Source: Bacteroidota bacterium
GTDB lineage: Bacteria > Bacteroidota > Bacteroidia > Chitinophagales > Chitinophagaceae
DNA length: 64,000 nt
Reading direction: 5' to 3'
NCBI GenBank assembly: GCA_018268085.1
Contig: JAFDXE010000011.1
Coordinates: forward strand, 1-64,000
The position numbers were made by a program, and so were the translations under genes. Within the stretch, counting starts at the first letter, position 1, and each line of letters opens with the position of its first letter. The notes below the pieces were generated by a model. That model was not told the DNA's origin. It made no database searches and saw only the letters and a program-made list of their open reading frames with translations. Of the stretch, positions 54,420-62,740 are shown piece by piece.

Positions 54420-57383
54420 ATGATTATGAAAAAACTTGTACTGCTGGTACTTATTACCGTTACCGGGGTGCTATTTGCCGGGGCACAACAAACAATTTCC
54501 GGAAAAGTAACCGATGACAAATCGGGAAACCCGATGCCGGGGGTTAGCATCAGTCTTAAAAACGGCAAAGCAATCGGAACTACAGATGCACAGGGAAATT
54601 TTGCTTTGAATGTTCCTTCAAACACAGCATCCGTTGTATTCTCTTTTATTGGGTACAACGATGTTGAGCAAAAAACCGGTCAGGGTATGATGACCATTAA
54701 AATGTCGTCGGGTAAAAATCAATCCCTTACAGAAGTTGTTGTAACCGGTTATGGCAACAGGTCTAAAAGAAGTTACACCGGTTCTGCCGGCACTGTGGCC
54801 ATTGATGAAATTCATACGCAACCCATCGCTTCCTTCGACCAGTTGTTGCAAGGCCAAATGACCGGCGTATCCGTAAAAACAGGAACTGGCCAACCAGGAT
54901 CTTCTGCAGATGTGCTGATACGGGGCAGAGCTTCACTTAGTGGCGGAACAAATCCATTGTACATCGTGGATGGTGTTGAGATAAATGCAGCAGACTTCGC
55001 TACAATGAACCAGGGAGATTTTGAAACCATCAATGTACTGAAAGATGCAGCCGCAGCATCCATCTATGGATCACGTGCTGCCAGGGGCGTTGTAGTTATT
55101 ACTACAAAAAGAGGAAGAGCCGGAAAAACAAAATTCAATTATGACTTTCAATACGGGCAAAGCGATTGGACCAGATCAAAATTAAAACTGATGAACTCCG
55201 CCGAGAAACTGGGCTACGAACTGGAGCATGGTAACCCCAACGGATGGACGCCGCAGGATGTTGACAGTTTATCTAAAATAAATACAGACTGGGAATCCGT
55301 ATTCTTTCATAAAGGCATCACGCAATCACACCAGCTTAGTGCATCCGGCGGAAATGAACGCACAAAATTTTACACATCGCTGGGTTATTTCGATCAGACG
55401 GGCGTTGTTAGAACTACCGGTCTTAAAAGATATACTGGGAGGATCAATATTGAATCCGGAACAGACAGGTTAAAGTACGGAATCAATGCAACACTTGGCT
55501 ACTCCAAATTACAAAACACAAGAGAGAATGATCAATATATCGGTTCACCGTTGAATGCGATATTGTGGAGTCTGCCATATATTACGCCTTATGATAAGAA
55601 CGGTGAATTTACAATAGACAATACAGCCAATGCTCAACCCAATCCGCTTCGGGAATTATTACTTAATACATCAAGCACAGACCAGTTAAAAGCAGTTGGC
55701 AATATTTTCCTCGAATATAAAATTCCGTTCGTAAAAGATTTAACAGCTAAAACAAGCTGGGGCGCCGATTATACACAGAATGAAATACAAGCTTATGTGG
55801 ATCCCAGCACGTATGCAAGCACACAGGTGGTAGGTTCAACAGGTAGCTTTGCACATGCGTTCAACAGGACCACCCGTATCATCGGAACAACTTCATTGAA
55901 TTTTAAAAGATCATTTGGAGAACACGACTTCAGCATCACCGCCTATAATGAATACATTCCAACAAAAGCAAGAAGCTTTGGATTTACGGGATATGGATTG
56001 ATCCTTCCTTTCCAAAACGAAGGAGGTATTACTGCCGGAACAGCCGACAACGGCTTTATTCCAACAGTTGGAGGAAACTCACCAGCCAACAGGGCACTGC
56101 TCTCCTATTTTGCGGAAGCAGATTATGGCTATCTGAACAGATATTTTATACATGCAGGATTTAGAAGAGATGGATCTTCAAGATTCGGTATTAATAAACG
56201 CTGGGCCAACTTCTTTAATGTAGCCGGCGCATGGATTATTTCAGATGAAAACTTCTTTGCCTCATTAAAAAATAAGATTAACCTGTTTAAAGTTAAGCTG
56301 AGTTATGGTACTGCCGGTAACGATGAAGCGAACCTGGGTGATTTTCCTTCCCGTCCATTGTTTGGCAAAGTAAACTATGCAGGAAATCCGGGGCTATCCT
56401 TAAACAGTCCGGGAAATCCAAACCTGCAATGGGAACAAAAAGCATCTTTCAACTTCGGTATCGAGTTCGGTATTTTAAAGAACAGGGTTTCCGGATCAGT
56501 TGAATTCTATAATGATAAAACAACAAACCTGTTTTATAGCCTGCCGGTATCGCAAACAACAGGATTCACTACACAGATATCCAATGCAGGAAGCCTGAGA
56601 AATCGTGGTATAGAACTACAGTTGAAAATCGTACCGGTGAAAACAAAACAATTCTCCTGGACGATAGATGGAAACTTTACGTACAACAAAAACACCGTAC
56701 TATCATTACCAAACGGCACCGACACTGTGAACTTCGGAAGTACAACGCTCAAAATTGGTATGCCTGCCAATACATTTTATCTTGTTAAATATGCAGGTGT
56801 TGATCCGGCTACCGGCAATCCGCTCTATTACACTAAAGACGGAAAAGGTACAACACAGGTGTATGATCCGGGGGACAGGGTATTCTTTGGCACAGCCGAT
56901 GCACCTTACTACGGAGGTATTACCAACACATTTAACTACAAAGGCATTGAATTGGAAGTATTCTGGATCTATTCATTTGGCAATGAAATTTATAACAACG
57001 ATCGCCTGAATGTTGAAAATCCTGCTTACCTCGTTTCAGGATTATCAAAAGACCTGTTGCGTGAATGGAGAAATCCCGGAGACATCACCAACATCCCCAG
57101 CGCAAACAGTGATTACCAGTTGGGAAATACCAACTACTTCCTTGAGAATGGTGGCTTCTGGAGATTACGTAACATCAGGTTGTCGTATGATATTCCAAAA
57201 TCATTCCTTGGCAAATCAACCATTAACAGCCTGCGTGTTTTTGTACAGGGCCAAAATCTTTACACGTACACAAAGTATCGCGGTTATGATCCTGAACTCC
57301 CTCCCGCCGAGCAATCTGTTCACCAGGGCGCAGTATATCCGCCATTAAAAACAATAACGTTCGGAATCAATATTGGACTTTAA
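54420..57383 (+). CDS. SusC/RagA-family TonB-dependent transporter (locus 2)
   Basis: A 987-residue outer-membrane transporter. Signal peptide about 1-23 (LLVLITVTGVLFAGAQ), carboxypeptidase-D-like domain (QTISGKVTDDKSGNPMPGVS), plug with VLIRGRASLSGGTNPLYIVD and NVLKDAAAASIYGSRAARG, and barrel ending KTITFGINIGL. It is a different subfamily from the locus 1 transporter (length and barrel differ). SusD follows after 30 bp. A second ATG lies two codons in. Confidence 0.96.
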   Translation: MIMKKLVLLVLITVTGVLFAGAQQTISGKVTDDKSGNPMPGVSISLKNGKAIGTTDAQGNFALNVPSNTASVVFSFIGYNDVEQKTGQGMMTIKMSSGKNQSLTEVVVTGYGNRSKRSYTGSAGTVAIDEIHTQPIASFDQLLQGQMTGVSVKTGTGQPGSSADVLIRGRASLSGGTNPLYIVDGVEINAADFATMNQGDFETINVLKDAAAASIYGSRAARGVVVITTKRGRAGKTKFNYDFQYGQSDWTRSKLKLMNSAEKLGYELEHGNPNGWTPQDVDSLSKINTDWESVFFHKGITQSHQLSASGGNERTKFYTSLGYFDQTGVVRTTGLKRYTGRINIESGTDRLKYGINATLGYSKLQNTRENDQYIGSPLNAILWSLPYITPYDKNGEFTIDNTANAQPNPLRELLLNTSSTDQLKAVGNIFLEYKIPFVKDLTAKTSWGADYTQNEIQAYVDPSTYASTQVVGSTGSFAHAFNRTTRIIGTTSLNFKRSFGEHDFSITAYNEYIPTKARSFGFTGYGLILPFQNEGGITAGTADNGFIPTVGGNSPANRALLSYFAEADYGYLNRYFIHAGFRRDGSSRFGINKRWANFFNVAGAWIISDENFFASLKNKINLFKVKLSYGTAGNDEANLGDFPSRPLFGKVNYAGNPGLSLNSPGNPNLQWEQKASFNFGIEFGILKNRVSGSVEFYNDKTTNLFYSLPVSQTTGFTTQISNAGSLRNRGIELQLKIVPVKTKQFSWTIDGNFTYNKNTVLSLPNGTDTVNFGSTTLKIGMPANTFYLVKYAGVDPATGNPLYYTKDGKGTTQVYDPGDRVFFGTADAPYYGGITNTFNYKGIELEVFWIYSFGNEIYNNDRLNVENPAYLVSGLSKDLLREWRNPGDITNIPSANSDYQLGNTNYFLENGGFWRLRNIRLSYDIPKSFLGKSTINSLRVFVQGQNLYTYTKYRGYDPELPPAEQSVHQGAVYPPLKTITFGINIGL

Positions 57384-57413
57384 CCGGAATTAAAATCTGA
57401 AAAAAAGAACATC

Positions 57414-58901
57414 ATGAAAAGAATAAAAATAAAAAATGGATTGATCATCGCATTGTCGCTGCTGCTCCTGTTCAGCGCCTGCACTAAAAAAATTGAAACC
57501 ACGCCTCAATTCTCTTTAGATGGTTCCAAACCATTGGCATCGCTCGACCAGGCTGAGTTTATATTAAACGGTTCTTATAATTCATTCCTGGGAGCCGGTT
57601 ACTTCAATTCAATTCCTACCATCAATACCGGAGGGGCCGTATTGCAACCGGCATCGTTTTCAGGCATGCCGGATATGATGTCTGACGACCTGGTAGAAAC
57701 TTTTGAAGACTTTCCCAATTATCGCAAAGTAAGCGAATGGACGTATGCTGCTGACGAACTAAATATTCAAATCACATTTGCCAATTGTTACAATGTAATT
57801 TCAGGCGTAAACATTATCCTGCGTGATATAGATGCATTGAGCAGTGCAGATCCTGACAGGGCCAATAATATAAAAGGTCAGGCGCTTGCCATCAGGGCGA
57901 TGGCGCACTTCGACCTGTTGCGTTATTTTGCAACAACATTCGACAGAAATGCGACAGCACCGGGTGTTTCCTACATAAAAACATACGATGTAACGGCAAA
58001 GCCTGCCCGCCTTTCTGTAAAAGAATCGTACGATAATATTTTTGCAGATGTAAACGATGCCATCGCAGCATTCAACGCAGGTACAGCTTCCAGCGGTGAT
58101 ATTGCAAAAATGGATATCAATGCTGCCTATGCATTAAAAGCAAGAGTAAGTTTATATGCCGGCCAATGGCAGGATGCCGTAAATGCATCAACAACATTAA
58201 TTGACCAGTTTCCTTTGGCCGATATGGCCGATTTCCCGGGAATATGGACCGATGACAATGACGAAGAAGTAATCTGGAAAGTAAAATTCCAGAGTGTATC
58301 AGACGGAACGCCGTATGAAAATGTATTTTTTGCAAGGGGAAATAAATCATTGTATCGTCCAACACTGGAAATTGACGGATTGTATGACCTCGCCGACATT
58401 CGTTACGACAGCTATATCGCCAATATCGGAACATTTAACGGTATCGCACACACGCCGAGACTTACTGTAATTAAACACCGCGGTAAAAGTCCGGCATCAA
58501 TAAATGAAGGAGGCGGTTTTGTTGACTGGAAAGTTTTCCGTGTAGCTGAATTTTATCTCACCAGGGCTGAAGCAAATTATATGTTGGGGAATGAATCAGC
58601 AGCACTTGCTGACCTGAATGCCATCAGAACTGCCCGTATCCTTGGTTTTATAGATGGAACAGAATCGGGCGCTGCATTATTGGACGCCATAAAACTTGAG
58701 AGAAGAAAAGAGCTGGCATTTGAAGGTCATCGCTTCTTTGATCTGAAACGTTGGGATAAAACGCCTATCAACCGCTGTGGAGAAACAGATACACCCAGCA
58801 GTATTTGCTCCTTATCGCACGACAGCCGGGCATGGGCATGGCCAATACCGGAAACAGAGATCAATGCCAATCCGAACATGCAACAAAATCCAGGTTACTA
58901 A
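57414..58901 (+). CDS. SusD/RagB-family lipoprotein (locus 2)
   Basis: A 495-residue outer-membrane lipoprotein with signal and lipobox LLLFSAC. SusD features: AMAHFDLLRYFATTF, YALKARVSLYAGQW, RAEANYMLGNESAALADLNA, RRKELAFEGHRFFDLKRW and IPETEINANPNMQQNPGY at the end. Partner of the preceding SusC. Substrate unknown; absence of glycoside hydrolases hints at peptide or another non-glycan ligand. Confidence 0.95.
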   Translation: MKRIKIKNGLIIALSLLLLFSACTKKIETTPQFSLDGSKPLASLDQAEFILNGSYNSFLGAGYFNSIPTINTGGAVLQPASFSGMPDMMSDDLVETFEDFPNYRKVSEWTYAADELNIQITFANCYNVISGVNIILRDIDALSSADPDRANNIKGQALAIRAMAHFDLLRYFATTFDRNATAPGVSYIKTYDVTAKPARLSVKESYDNIFADVNDAIAAFNAGTASSGDIAKMDINAAYALKARVSLYAGQWQDAVNASTTLIDQFPLADMADFPGIWTDDNDEEVIWKVKFQSVSDGTPYENVFFARGNKSLYRPTLEIDGLYDLADIRYDSYIANIGTFNGIAHTPRLTVIKHRGKSPASINEGGGFVDWKVFRVAEFYLTRAEANYMLGNESAALADLNAIRTARILGFIDGTESGAALLDAIKLERRKELAFEGHRFFDLKRWDKTPINRCGETDTPSSICSLSHDSRAWAWPIPETEINANPNMQQNPGY

Positions 58902-58927
58902 TCAGAATACCTAAAACAAATTTTATT

Positions 58928-59827
58928 ATGCGCAAACAAATTTTATTCATTGCAGTAATTGTTACCTGCTTTGCAAGTAGCTGCCTGAAAGACAAAGAAG
59001 TAGTAGAAGTAAATGATAATACCAGCAGGGTGATCACTGAGTTTACGGATGGTGATTCATCTACCCTGCATACACTTGCATTAACAGTGAGCACAGGAAT
59101 GGTTCCGGCAGACTTAACGGAACTCAGAATTCCGCCACGTTCCAATCTCACAAAAAGTGTTGATGTTAAGGTAGAACTGAATCCCGGATTAATTGATGCA
59201 TATAATGCAACTAACGGCACCGCCTATGAGATTCCGCCATCGGCAGTTTATGCATTCAACACACACACATACACATTAACACCTGAATCGAAATCCACCC
59301 AGGTAAAGATTTCTGTTGATCCCTCTGCACTGGTAGGAAATGAATATGCCCTGGGCTTTACCATTTCGTCTGTAACAGATGGAGAGATCAGCGTTATTAA
59401 AAAAGATTACCTCGTTGAACTAAAAGCAAAAAATGCTTTTGATGGGGAATATACTTCCAACGGGTATTTCTATCATCCTGCATCACCGCGTGATATTATT
59501 GACCGGCCAAAAACACTTTCCACAGTTGGCCCTAATTCCGTTATGTGCGAACTTGGCGACCTGGGAGGCAGTGGTTACTTTGCAATTTTTGATGTTGATG
59601 CAGCCAATAACGTTACCATTACAGAAGCGCCCGGAGCTGCCGGTGCCCCGTACACGATGTTTACTACTGATCTTCCCGCTTCAAATCCTGGCTACACGCC
59701 GCAGTGGCCCTCATCTGCTGATTGCAATAATGTGTACGACCCGGTAAACAAAGAATTCAGAGTGCGTTATGGCTACCTCGGAGGATCCGGCTGGAGGGTA
59801 ACAGAAGAAATCATCCGTCTCAACTAA
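58928..59827 (+). CDS. DUF1735-type surface lipoprotein of SusCD locus 2
   Basis: A 299-residue lipoprotein (signal with FASSC lipobox; ATG 58928 chosen, open frame to 58805 overlaps SusD). The DUF1735 domain (about 35-160) includes KSVDVKVELNPGLIDAYNA and STQVKISVDPSALVGNEYAL. A second beta-rich domain (FDGEYTSNGYFYHPA, FRVRYGYLGGSGWRVTEE) follows and may be a ligand-binding module like those of BT_3987-type proteins. Third gene of the operon, closed by the terminator at 59893. Confidence 0.87.
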   Translation: MRKQILFIAVIVTCFASSCLKDKEVVEVNDNTSRVITEFTDGDSSTLHTLALTVSTGMVPADLTELRIPPRSNLTKSVDVKVELNPGLIDAYNATNGTAYEIPPSAVYAFNTHTYTLTPESKSTQVKISVDPSALVGNEYALGFTISSVTDGEISVIKKDYLVELKAKNAFDGEYTSNGYFYHPASPRDIIDRPKTLSTVGPNSVMCELGDLGGSGYFAIFDVDAANNVTITEAPGAAGAPYTMFTTDLPASNPGYTPQWPSSADCNNVYDPVNKEFRVRYGYLGGSGWRVTEEIIRLN

Positions 59828-59892
59828 TAACGAAATCTGCACTACTCCACCTCTATATAAAATTTCTTTCAGTACTTAACAGTTTTGGTATG

Positions 59893-59921
59893 AAAACGTC
59901 CTTTTCGAGGGACGTTTTTTT
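59893..59921 (+). terminator. Rho-independent terminator of SusCD locus 2
   Basis: AAACGTCC pairs with GGACGTTT around TTTTCGAG, followed by a run of T residues. It lies about 65 bases after the lipoprotein stop. Confidence 0.88.
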
Positions 59922-60057
59922 ATTGGCATTGATACTATTTTTCGCAGAAAGCCCATTCCAAAAAACGCAGTGCAACTTTATTGTAAAAATTCTTTGGGTT
60001 TTCATGCTGCCTATGAAACGTCGCGGCCAATCCTAATCAGCGCTGTGTAACGTTGTT

Positions 60058-60093
60058 AAAAAAAAAGCCCACTACGTTAAGTAATGGGCCTTT
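60058..60093 (-). terminator. Terminator of the Cys-rich secreted protein gene
   Basis: GCCCACTAC (60067-60075) pairs with GTAATGGGC (60081-60089) with one mismatch around GTTAA. On the minus strand the stem is followed by eight T residues, placing it just past the stop of the gene at 60112. Confidence 0.85.
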
Positions 60094-60111
60094 GTTTATT
60101 CAATCAATCTC

Positions 60112-60309
60112 TTATGATTTATGACAACCAGGCATTTTTGCACAGGTTGATTTATCACATTTTGATTTATCGCATTTAGATTTATCACAATGTTCTTTCT
60201 TACAAGATCCTTTACATTGTTTCTTAGATGGTTTTTTACCATTGTCTGCATACACTGCAGCAGTACTTAATAAAGCAGCAGCTAAAATTCCAAAAAATAT
60301 TTTTTTCAT
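60112..60309 (-). CDS. Small secreted Cys/Lys-rich repeat protein
   Basis: A 65-residue protein: signal peptide (about 1-21, ending AAVYA) and a mature part of about 44 residues with eight cysteines, including tandem CDKSK units and a CHKS end. The CxxxxC spacing and His residues suggest metal binding, perhaps like a periplasmic metallothionein; this is inferred from composition. The repeats are visible in DNA as 15-bp units. It is followed by a terminator and lies 42 bp downstream of another Cys-rich secreted protein, which suggests one unit. Confidence 0.75.
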   Translation of the reverse strand: MKKIFFGILAAALLSTAAVYADNGKKPSKKQCKGSCKKEHCDKSKCDKSKCDKSTCAKMPGCHKS

Positions 60310-60351
60310 TATTTGATTTTTATTCGTGTACTAATTGTTGATGACAAGTGT

Positions 60352-60726
60352 TTAAACATATAATTGTTCCGGCGGATGAAATGAATCTTTTGAAAATCCT
60401 GTTACATTGTCTTCATCAATCAATGGAAGTATTTCCGATTTTAAATGAACAATTACATTTTCTATAAAAAAAGACTGTGTGGCGATATAACAACATCCAT
60501 AGCAAAATTCCATCGGGCAATTTTTGCTGTCGCAGGATTTTCCCTCTTTATTTTTCTGCTGGTCTGCTTTTTCTTTGCAACACGATTTCTTCTTTTTGCA
60601 ACATTTCATACCTTCTTCCTGTTGTCCTTTTGCGCACAACATGGCTATGGCTGGCTGAACCGGCATCAGCAGAATAAAACTCGCAATAATAATGGCTGCA
60701 ATTCTCACGAGGCTAAGATAAAGCAT
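60352..60726 (-). CDS. Cys-rich secreted hypothetical protein
   Basis: A 124-residue protein with an N-terminal hydrophobic signal (about 5-28, ending AIA) and a middle region rich in paired cysteines (MKCCKKKKSCC, SCDSKNCPMEFCYGCC, twelve Cys after the signal). The C-terminus ends with FHPPEQLYV. Paired CC and terminal PP recall short secreted Bacteroidota proteins named for HYC/CC/PP motifs, often near copper genes, but the HYC motif is absent. Metal binding is inferred. It precedes the gene at 60309 by 42 bp. Confidence 0.7.
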   Translation of the reverse strand: MLYLSLVRIAAIIIASFILLMPVQPAIAMLCAKGQQEEGMKCCKKKKSCCKEKADQQKNKEGKSCDSKNCPMEFCYGCCYIATQSFFIENVIVHLKSEILPLIDEDNVTGFSKDSFHPPEQLYV

Positions 60727-60960
60727 ATTTATGTAGACAGGTAACCGTTTGTAATGATATCGGTCAGGCTTATACCTTATTTGAAATTTACCTGGAATAC
60801 ATCGAAGGCTGGTTGCATGATATATAATTTTATTTTATTTAACAAGCCGCAACCCAACGTTTTAAGCCAGGATGCAGTCTATACTATATACAGAATTTTT
60901 AGGTGGATAAAAGTTGTTTGATCCGGCCCGGATGTCTATCCGGGCTTTTCTTTTATAATC
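60727..60960 (+). other. Gene-free gap with an orphan terminator; possible sRNA
   Basis: No supported protein frame. A strong plus-strand terminator at 60926-60954 closes this gap although no plus-strand gene precedes it, so a short transcript may start within it. Confidence 0.35.
60926..60954 (+). terminator. Orphan rho-independent terminator
   Basis: GCCCGGAT (60926-60933) and ATCCGGGC (60938-60945) form a perfect 8-bp stem with a GTCT loop, followed by TTTTCTTTT. The nearest plus-strand gene upstream ends at 59827 and has its own terminator. Confidence 0.85.
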
Positions 60961-60965
60961 TATTA

Positions 60966-60994
60966 CAAAAAAAGCATCCTTGTAAAGATGCTTT
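60966..60994 (-). terminator. Terminator of the decayed tRNA copy
   Basis: AAAGCATC and GATGCTTT enclose an 8-base loop and run into T residues on the minus strand. It differs from the terminator at 61075 by a single base in the loop. Confidence 0.8.
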
Positions 60995-60998
60995 GAGT

Positions 60999-61054
60999 GG
61001 AGAATACCTAATTCGAACCGCTGGCCTTCCCGATGCATCGGGACGCTCTTGTCG
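60999..61054 (-). pseudogene. Decayed tRNA copy (3' portion)
   Basis: On the minus strand the sequence keeps the 3' acceptor strand GGTATTCTCC, a TTCGAAT T-loop, the AGGCC-like variable region and GAGCG before an anticodon stem (TCCCG/CGGGA). The T-stem no longer pairs, the anticodon loop has six bases instead of seven, and no matching 5' half is found. It sits beside the intact tRNA-Ala and shares its terminator, so it is probably a tandem duplicate that has decayed. Confidence 0.65.
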
Positions 61055-61074
61055 ATGATGTAATTACGTCAAAT

Positions 61075-61101
61075 AAAAAAAGCATCCTTTTAAAGATGCT
61101 T
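61075..61101 (-). terminator. Terminator of tRNA-Ala
   Basis: AAGCATC and GATGCTT pair around an 8-base loop, with a T-run on the minus strand, 9 bases beyond the tRNA 3' end. Confidence 0.85.
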
Positions 61102-61109
61102 CCAATTTG

Positions 61110-61183
<74 letters not shown>

Positions 61184-61281
61184 ATTAATGAATACTTCCC
61201 TCACTTATCGCTACCGGAACGCAAATATAAAAGTTTGCATTTAATTTATGAACTATTCATCCAATTATAACCATACTTCTT

Positions 61282-61647
61282 TTATCGCTTCCGCTGCATT
61301 TCCTTCCCGTTCTTAATTCCCCATTTCGCCATCGCTTCCAATATTGGTTTCATTTCCTTTCCCTGTCGGGTTAAACTATACATCACATACGGCGGCACCA
61401 CCGGCAACGCCTCCCTCAATACCAACTGGTCCTGCTCCAGTTCCTTCAAATGCTGTATCAGCATCTTCTCGGTAATATTCGGAATGCCTCTTTTAATTTC
61501 ACTATACCGCTTTTTACCCGGGATAAGATTGAACAATATCAGTGCCTTCCACCTGCCTCCTATTTTACCCAACGTGTACGTTACCGGGCATTTGATCAAT
61601 GCTTCCTGCTTGTTAATATTATTGGTAGAATTTACTTTAACGGCCAT
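61282..61647 (-). CDS. HxlR-family transcriptional regulator
   Basis: A 121-residue winged-helix regulator with the HxlR signature CPVTYTLGKIGGRWKALILF (Cys at the sensing position of redox-sensitive members such as YodB/QorR), then RYSEIKRGIPNITEKMLIQHL. It is divergent from an NAD(P)-binding reductase (77 bp apart), the classic arrangement in which HxlR represses a quinone-oxidoreductase-like gene and itself. Operator-like repeats lie between them. Confidence 0.93.
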   Translation of the reverse strand: MAVKVNSTNNINKQEALIKCPVTYTLGKIGGRWKALILFNLIPGKKRYSEIKRGIPNITEKMLIQHLKELEQDQLVLREALPVVPPYVMYSLTRQGKEMKPILEAMAKWGIKNGKEMQRKR

Positions 61648-61653
61648 GATACA

Positions 61654-61701
61654 TACTTTTAGGTGAGTACTGGTTAATTTGTAAGTACAAATGTAATTTT
61701 G
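61654..61701 (+). promoter_or_regulatory. Divergent HxlR/NmrA promoter with operator-like repeats
   Basis: GTGAGTAC (61663-61670) and GTAAGTAC (61681-61688) are direct repeats 18 bases apart. A TACT/AGTA pair (61654-61657 and 61666-61669) resembles the TACT-N7-AGTA site of YodB-type HxlR regulators with one extra spacer base. TAATTTTG at 61694-61701 matches the -7 consensus for the plus-strand gene. Confidence 0.45.
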
Positions 61702-61724
61702 TTTTTCAAAAACAAAAAATCAAT

Positions 61725-62612
61725 ATGAAGTATGTAATCACAGGCTCCCTGGGCCATATCAGCAAACCCGTAGTAGAAGCCCTCGTAAACGCCAATCATG
61801 ATGTAACGGTTATCAGCAGCCGCTCAGAAAATACCACTGCCATCCAGGCCCTCGGTGCAACGGCACTGATCGGGTCGGTAGAAGACAGGAATTTTATTAC
61901 CAACGCATTTAAAGGAGCCGATGCCGTTTACCTGATGATACCTCCGAAATGGAATGCAAAAGACTGGCTGGCCGAACAAAAAGTGATAGCCGATAACTAT
62001 ACAGCAGCAGTTGAGCACAACCATGTTAAAAACGTAGTGGTATTAAGCAGTGTAGGTGCACACATGGGAAGCGGCGCCGGGCCGGTAGATGGATTGGCTT
62101 ACCTCGAATCAAAAATTAACGAACTACACAACGTAAACGCCATTTATCTTCGCCCCAGCTATTTTTATTACAACCTCTTCAGTATGATTCCGCTGATTAA
62201 AAATGCGGGTATCATGGGAACCAACCAACCTGCCGGCAATACCATGGTTCTCACCCATCCTGCCGATATCGCATCAGTAGTTACCAATAAACTGCTTGCT
62301 CTTGATTTTACCGGTAAACAAATTGAATACATCGGAAGTGATGAAAGAACCTGGGCGGATATCAATCAAACACTCACCAAAGCCATCAACAAAGAAAATA
62401 TTCCCTGGGTAGAATTCAGCGATGAACAATCTTTTGAAAGCATGATAAACGCCGGCCTGCCGGAAACTATCGCTAAAGGATACACGCAAATGGGTGCTGC
62501 GCTCCGTTCCGGCGAAATGCAAGCGGATTATTTCAAAAACAAACCGGTTCCAGGCAAAACCAAACTTGAAGATTTTGCTTCCGAATTCGCAGCAGCATTC
62601 AAGAACAGCTAG
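61725..62612 (+). CDS. NmrA-like NAD(P)-binding oxidoreductase
   Basis: A 295-residue atypical short-chain dehydrogenase. Rossmann start VITGSLGHISKPVVEALV, where the usual GATGxxG reads GSLGHIS; then SSVGAHMGSGAG, YLRPSYFYYNLFSM and a C-terminal helical region. The family includes NmrA sensors and quinone or azo reductases such as QorB. The divergent HxlR gene suggests induction by electrophiles or quinones. No catalytic YxxxK is obvious, so a sensor role is possible. Confidence 0.9.
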   Translation: MKYVITGSLGHISKPVVEALVNANHDVTVISSRSENTTAIQALGATALIGSVEDRNFITNAFKGADAVYLMIPPKWNAKDWLAEQKVIADNYTAAVEHNHVKNVVVLSSVGAHMGSGAGPVDGLAYLESKINELHNVNAIYLRPSYFYYNLFSMIPLIKNAGIMGTNQPAGNTMVLTHPADIASVVTNKLLALDFTGKQIEYIGSDERTWADINQTLTKAINKENIPWVEFSDEQSFESMINAGLPETIAKGYTQMGAALRSGEMQADYFKNKPVPGKTKLEDFASEFAAAFKNS

Positions 62613-62691
62613 TAACGGGCATCTCGCCGAATTAACTTCCATAAACCGCTTCATCCTTCGGTTACCCTGGAGAAGGCAGAAGTGAAGTCAC

Positions 62692-62722
62692 AAAAAAAGC
62701 GGCCTGAACAGCCGCTTTTTTA
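62692..62722. terminator. Bidirectional terminator between reductase and citrate synthase
   Basis: AAAAAAGCGGC and GCCGCTTTTTT enclose a CTGAACA loop. A-run and T-run on both sides allow use by both convergent genes. Confidence 0.9.
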
Positions 62723-62740
62723 TTTACTCATAATTATATT

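Noticed and set aside
60445..60744. Plus-strand frames opposite the Cys-rich protein gene
   Set aside because: Antisense to a minus-strand gene with signal peptide and clear Cys pattern; they show no such features themselves.
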